Positions 63,330 through 64,000 of a stretch of DNA of 64,000 bases are shown here, in pieces. The stretch is from CAIWHR01 sp963717695 (GTDB lineage: Bacteria; Pseudomonadota; Gammaproteobacteria; Burkholderiales; Casimicrobiaceae), in contig CAVQWR010000007.1 of the NCBI GenBank assembly GCA_963717695.1, forward strand, positions 702,247 through 766,246. Reading direction: 5' to 3'. A program made the position numbers and the translations under genes. Under the pieces are notes generated by a model. The model was given only the letters and a program-made list of their open reading frames with translations, was not told the DNA's origin and searched no databases. Positions within the stretch are counted from its first letter, which is position 1; every line of letters starts with the position of its first letter.

Positions 63330-64000
63330 ATGGCCGAAACCACCGCACCCCTGCTGTCAAGCAGGCGCTGCGAGCGGAGCGCTTCGTCACTTACGACACC
63401 CATCCGAGCGCTACGCCACTGGAAGCTCGCGTTCGACGGGCCGTCGCACGCTGGCGCTGGACATCGACGAGGACGGCGGCATCGGCCGGGCTACAAGCTC
63501 AAGCTCAACTCGTACGACCTCGGCGTGGACATCGAACTGCACGATGCGCTGCAGCGCATCCGCTTCGAGCACCCGAGGTGCGCATGGTCGTCGTCACCAG
63601 CGCGCAAGGACCGCATCTTCTGCTCCGGCGCCAACATCTTCATGCTGGGCGCTGTCCAGCCACGCCTGGAAGGTGAACTTCTGCAAGTTCACCAACGAGA
63701 CGCGCAACGGCCTGGAGGACTCGAGCCGCCACTCGGGACTCAAGTTCGTCGCCGCGTGCAACGGCGCCATGCGCCGGCGGCGGCTACGAGCTGGCGCTGG
63801 CCTGCGACGAGATCATCCTGGTCGACGACCGTTCCTCCGCCGTGAGCCTGCCGGAAGTCCCGCTGCTGGGCGTGCTGCCCGGCACCGGCGGACTCACGCG
63901 CGTCACCGACAAGCGCCGCGTGCGCCACGACCTGGCCGACATCTTCTGCACGCTGGTCGAAGGCGTGCGCGGGCCAGAGGGCGAAGCGACTGGCGGCTGG
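63330..64000 (+). CDS. boxC: BoxC, 2,3-epoxybenzoyl-CoA dihydrolase (3' truncated, frameshifted)
   Basis: The N-terminal 220 or so residues of BoxC. Clear segments in different frames are GYKLKLNSYDLGVDIELHDA, LQRIRFEHPEVRMVVVTS, KDRIFCSGANIFMLG, SGLKFVAACNGACAGGGYEL, ALACDEIILVDDRSSAVSLP and PEVPLLGVLPGTGGLTRVTD. It is a crotonase-family enzyme that opens the ring of 2,3-epoxybenzoyl-CoA in the aerobic pathway. ATG 63330 has GAGGAG upstream and follows boxR by 31 bp. The rest, and probably boxB and boxA, lie beyond the window. Confidence 0.9.

Overview
The window is G+C-rich DNA with the gene content of a facultatively anaerobic, aromatic-degrading betaproteobacterium of the Thauera/Azoarcus/Aromatoleum kind. 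The evidence is a complete ATP-dependent benzoyl-CoA reductase (bcr) pathway with its own 2-oxoglutarate:ferredoxin oxidoreductase, followed about 10 kb later by an aerobic benzoyl-CoA (box) locus. The genus is an inference from gene content; no rRNA is present.

Layout. 1-2.5 kb: end of an oligopeptide/dipeptide ABC transporter operon (permease, two ATPases). 2.6-5 kb: a two-lobed aspartic-protease-like protein and a small periplasmic cluster (DUF302, Spy-like, Gly/Met-rich membrane peptide). 5.4-12.3 kb: kduD, kduI and a GcvR-like ACT protein, divergent from a carbohydrate ABC transporter (ATPase, binding protein, two permeases), with a perfect palindrome between them. 12.5 kb: a 148-bp MITE-like element. 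12.8-16.2 kb (minus strand): a secreted beta/gamma-crystallin protein, a CoA-binding protein, metY and dsbB. 16.6-27.9 kb: housekeeping and signalling genes: a seven-PAS GGDEF-EAL protein, a hydrolase, family-5 uracil-DNA glycosylase, uvrC, pgsA, and a FIST sensor overlapping a PAS-GGDEF-EAL protein. 28.1 kb: tRNA-Asn with promoter and terminator.

28.2-36.9 kb looks accessory: a TauE/SafE permease, a CBS-domain protein, an ECF sigma factor beside a large Ser/Thr kinase of lower G+C, a degraded second copy of the 12.5-kb element, a GFA-family gene, and a 1.1-kb insertion sequence.

37-49.5 kb is the anaerobic benzoyl-CoA cluster. On the minus strand had-oah-dch-bcrC-bcrB-bcrA-bcrD-fdx encode ring reduction, hydration, oxidation and ring cleavage plus the electron-donating ferredoxin, ending at a strong intrinsic terminator. 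Divergently, korA-korB supply reduced ferredoxin, followed by a ferritin-like protein with a histone-like tail and an SDR dehydrogenase. A 24-bp palindrome sits between the two transcription units. An OsmC protein, a class III cyclase-TPR protein and a secreted BNR-type protein follow.

54.5-64 kb is the aerobic benzoate locus: alpha/beta hydrolase, LivFGMH-type ABC transporter with binding protein, benzoate-CoA ligase, DUF4863 protein, and divergently boxR (XRE plus shikimate-kinase-like domain) and boxC, cut by the window end.

Quality: the middle (about 5-34 kb) reads cleanly, but single-base frameshifts become more frequent to the right, reaching many per gene after 52 kb. Protein similarity simply moves between frames, so I treat these as sequence errors rather than decay, and coordinates there are approximate.
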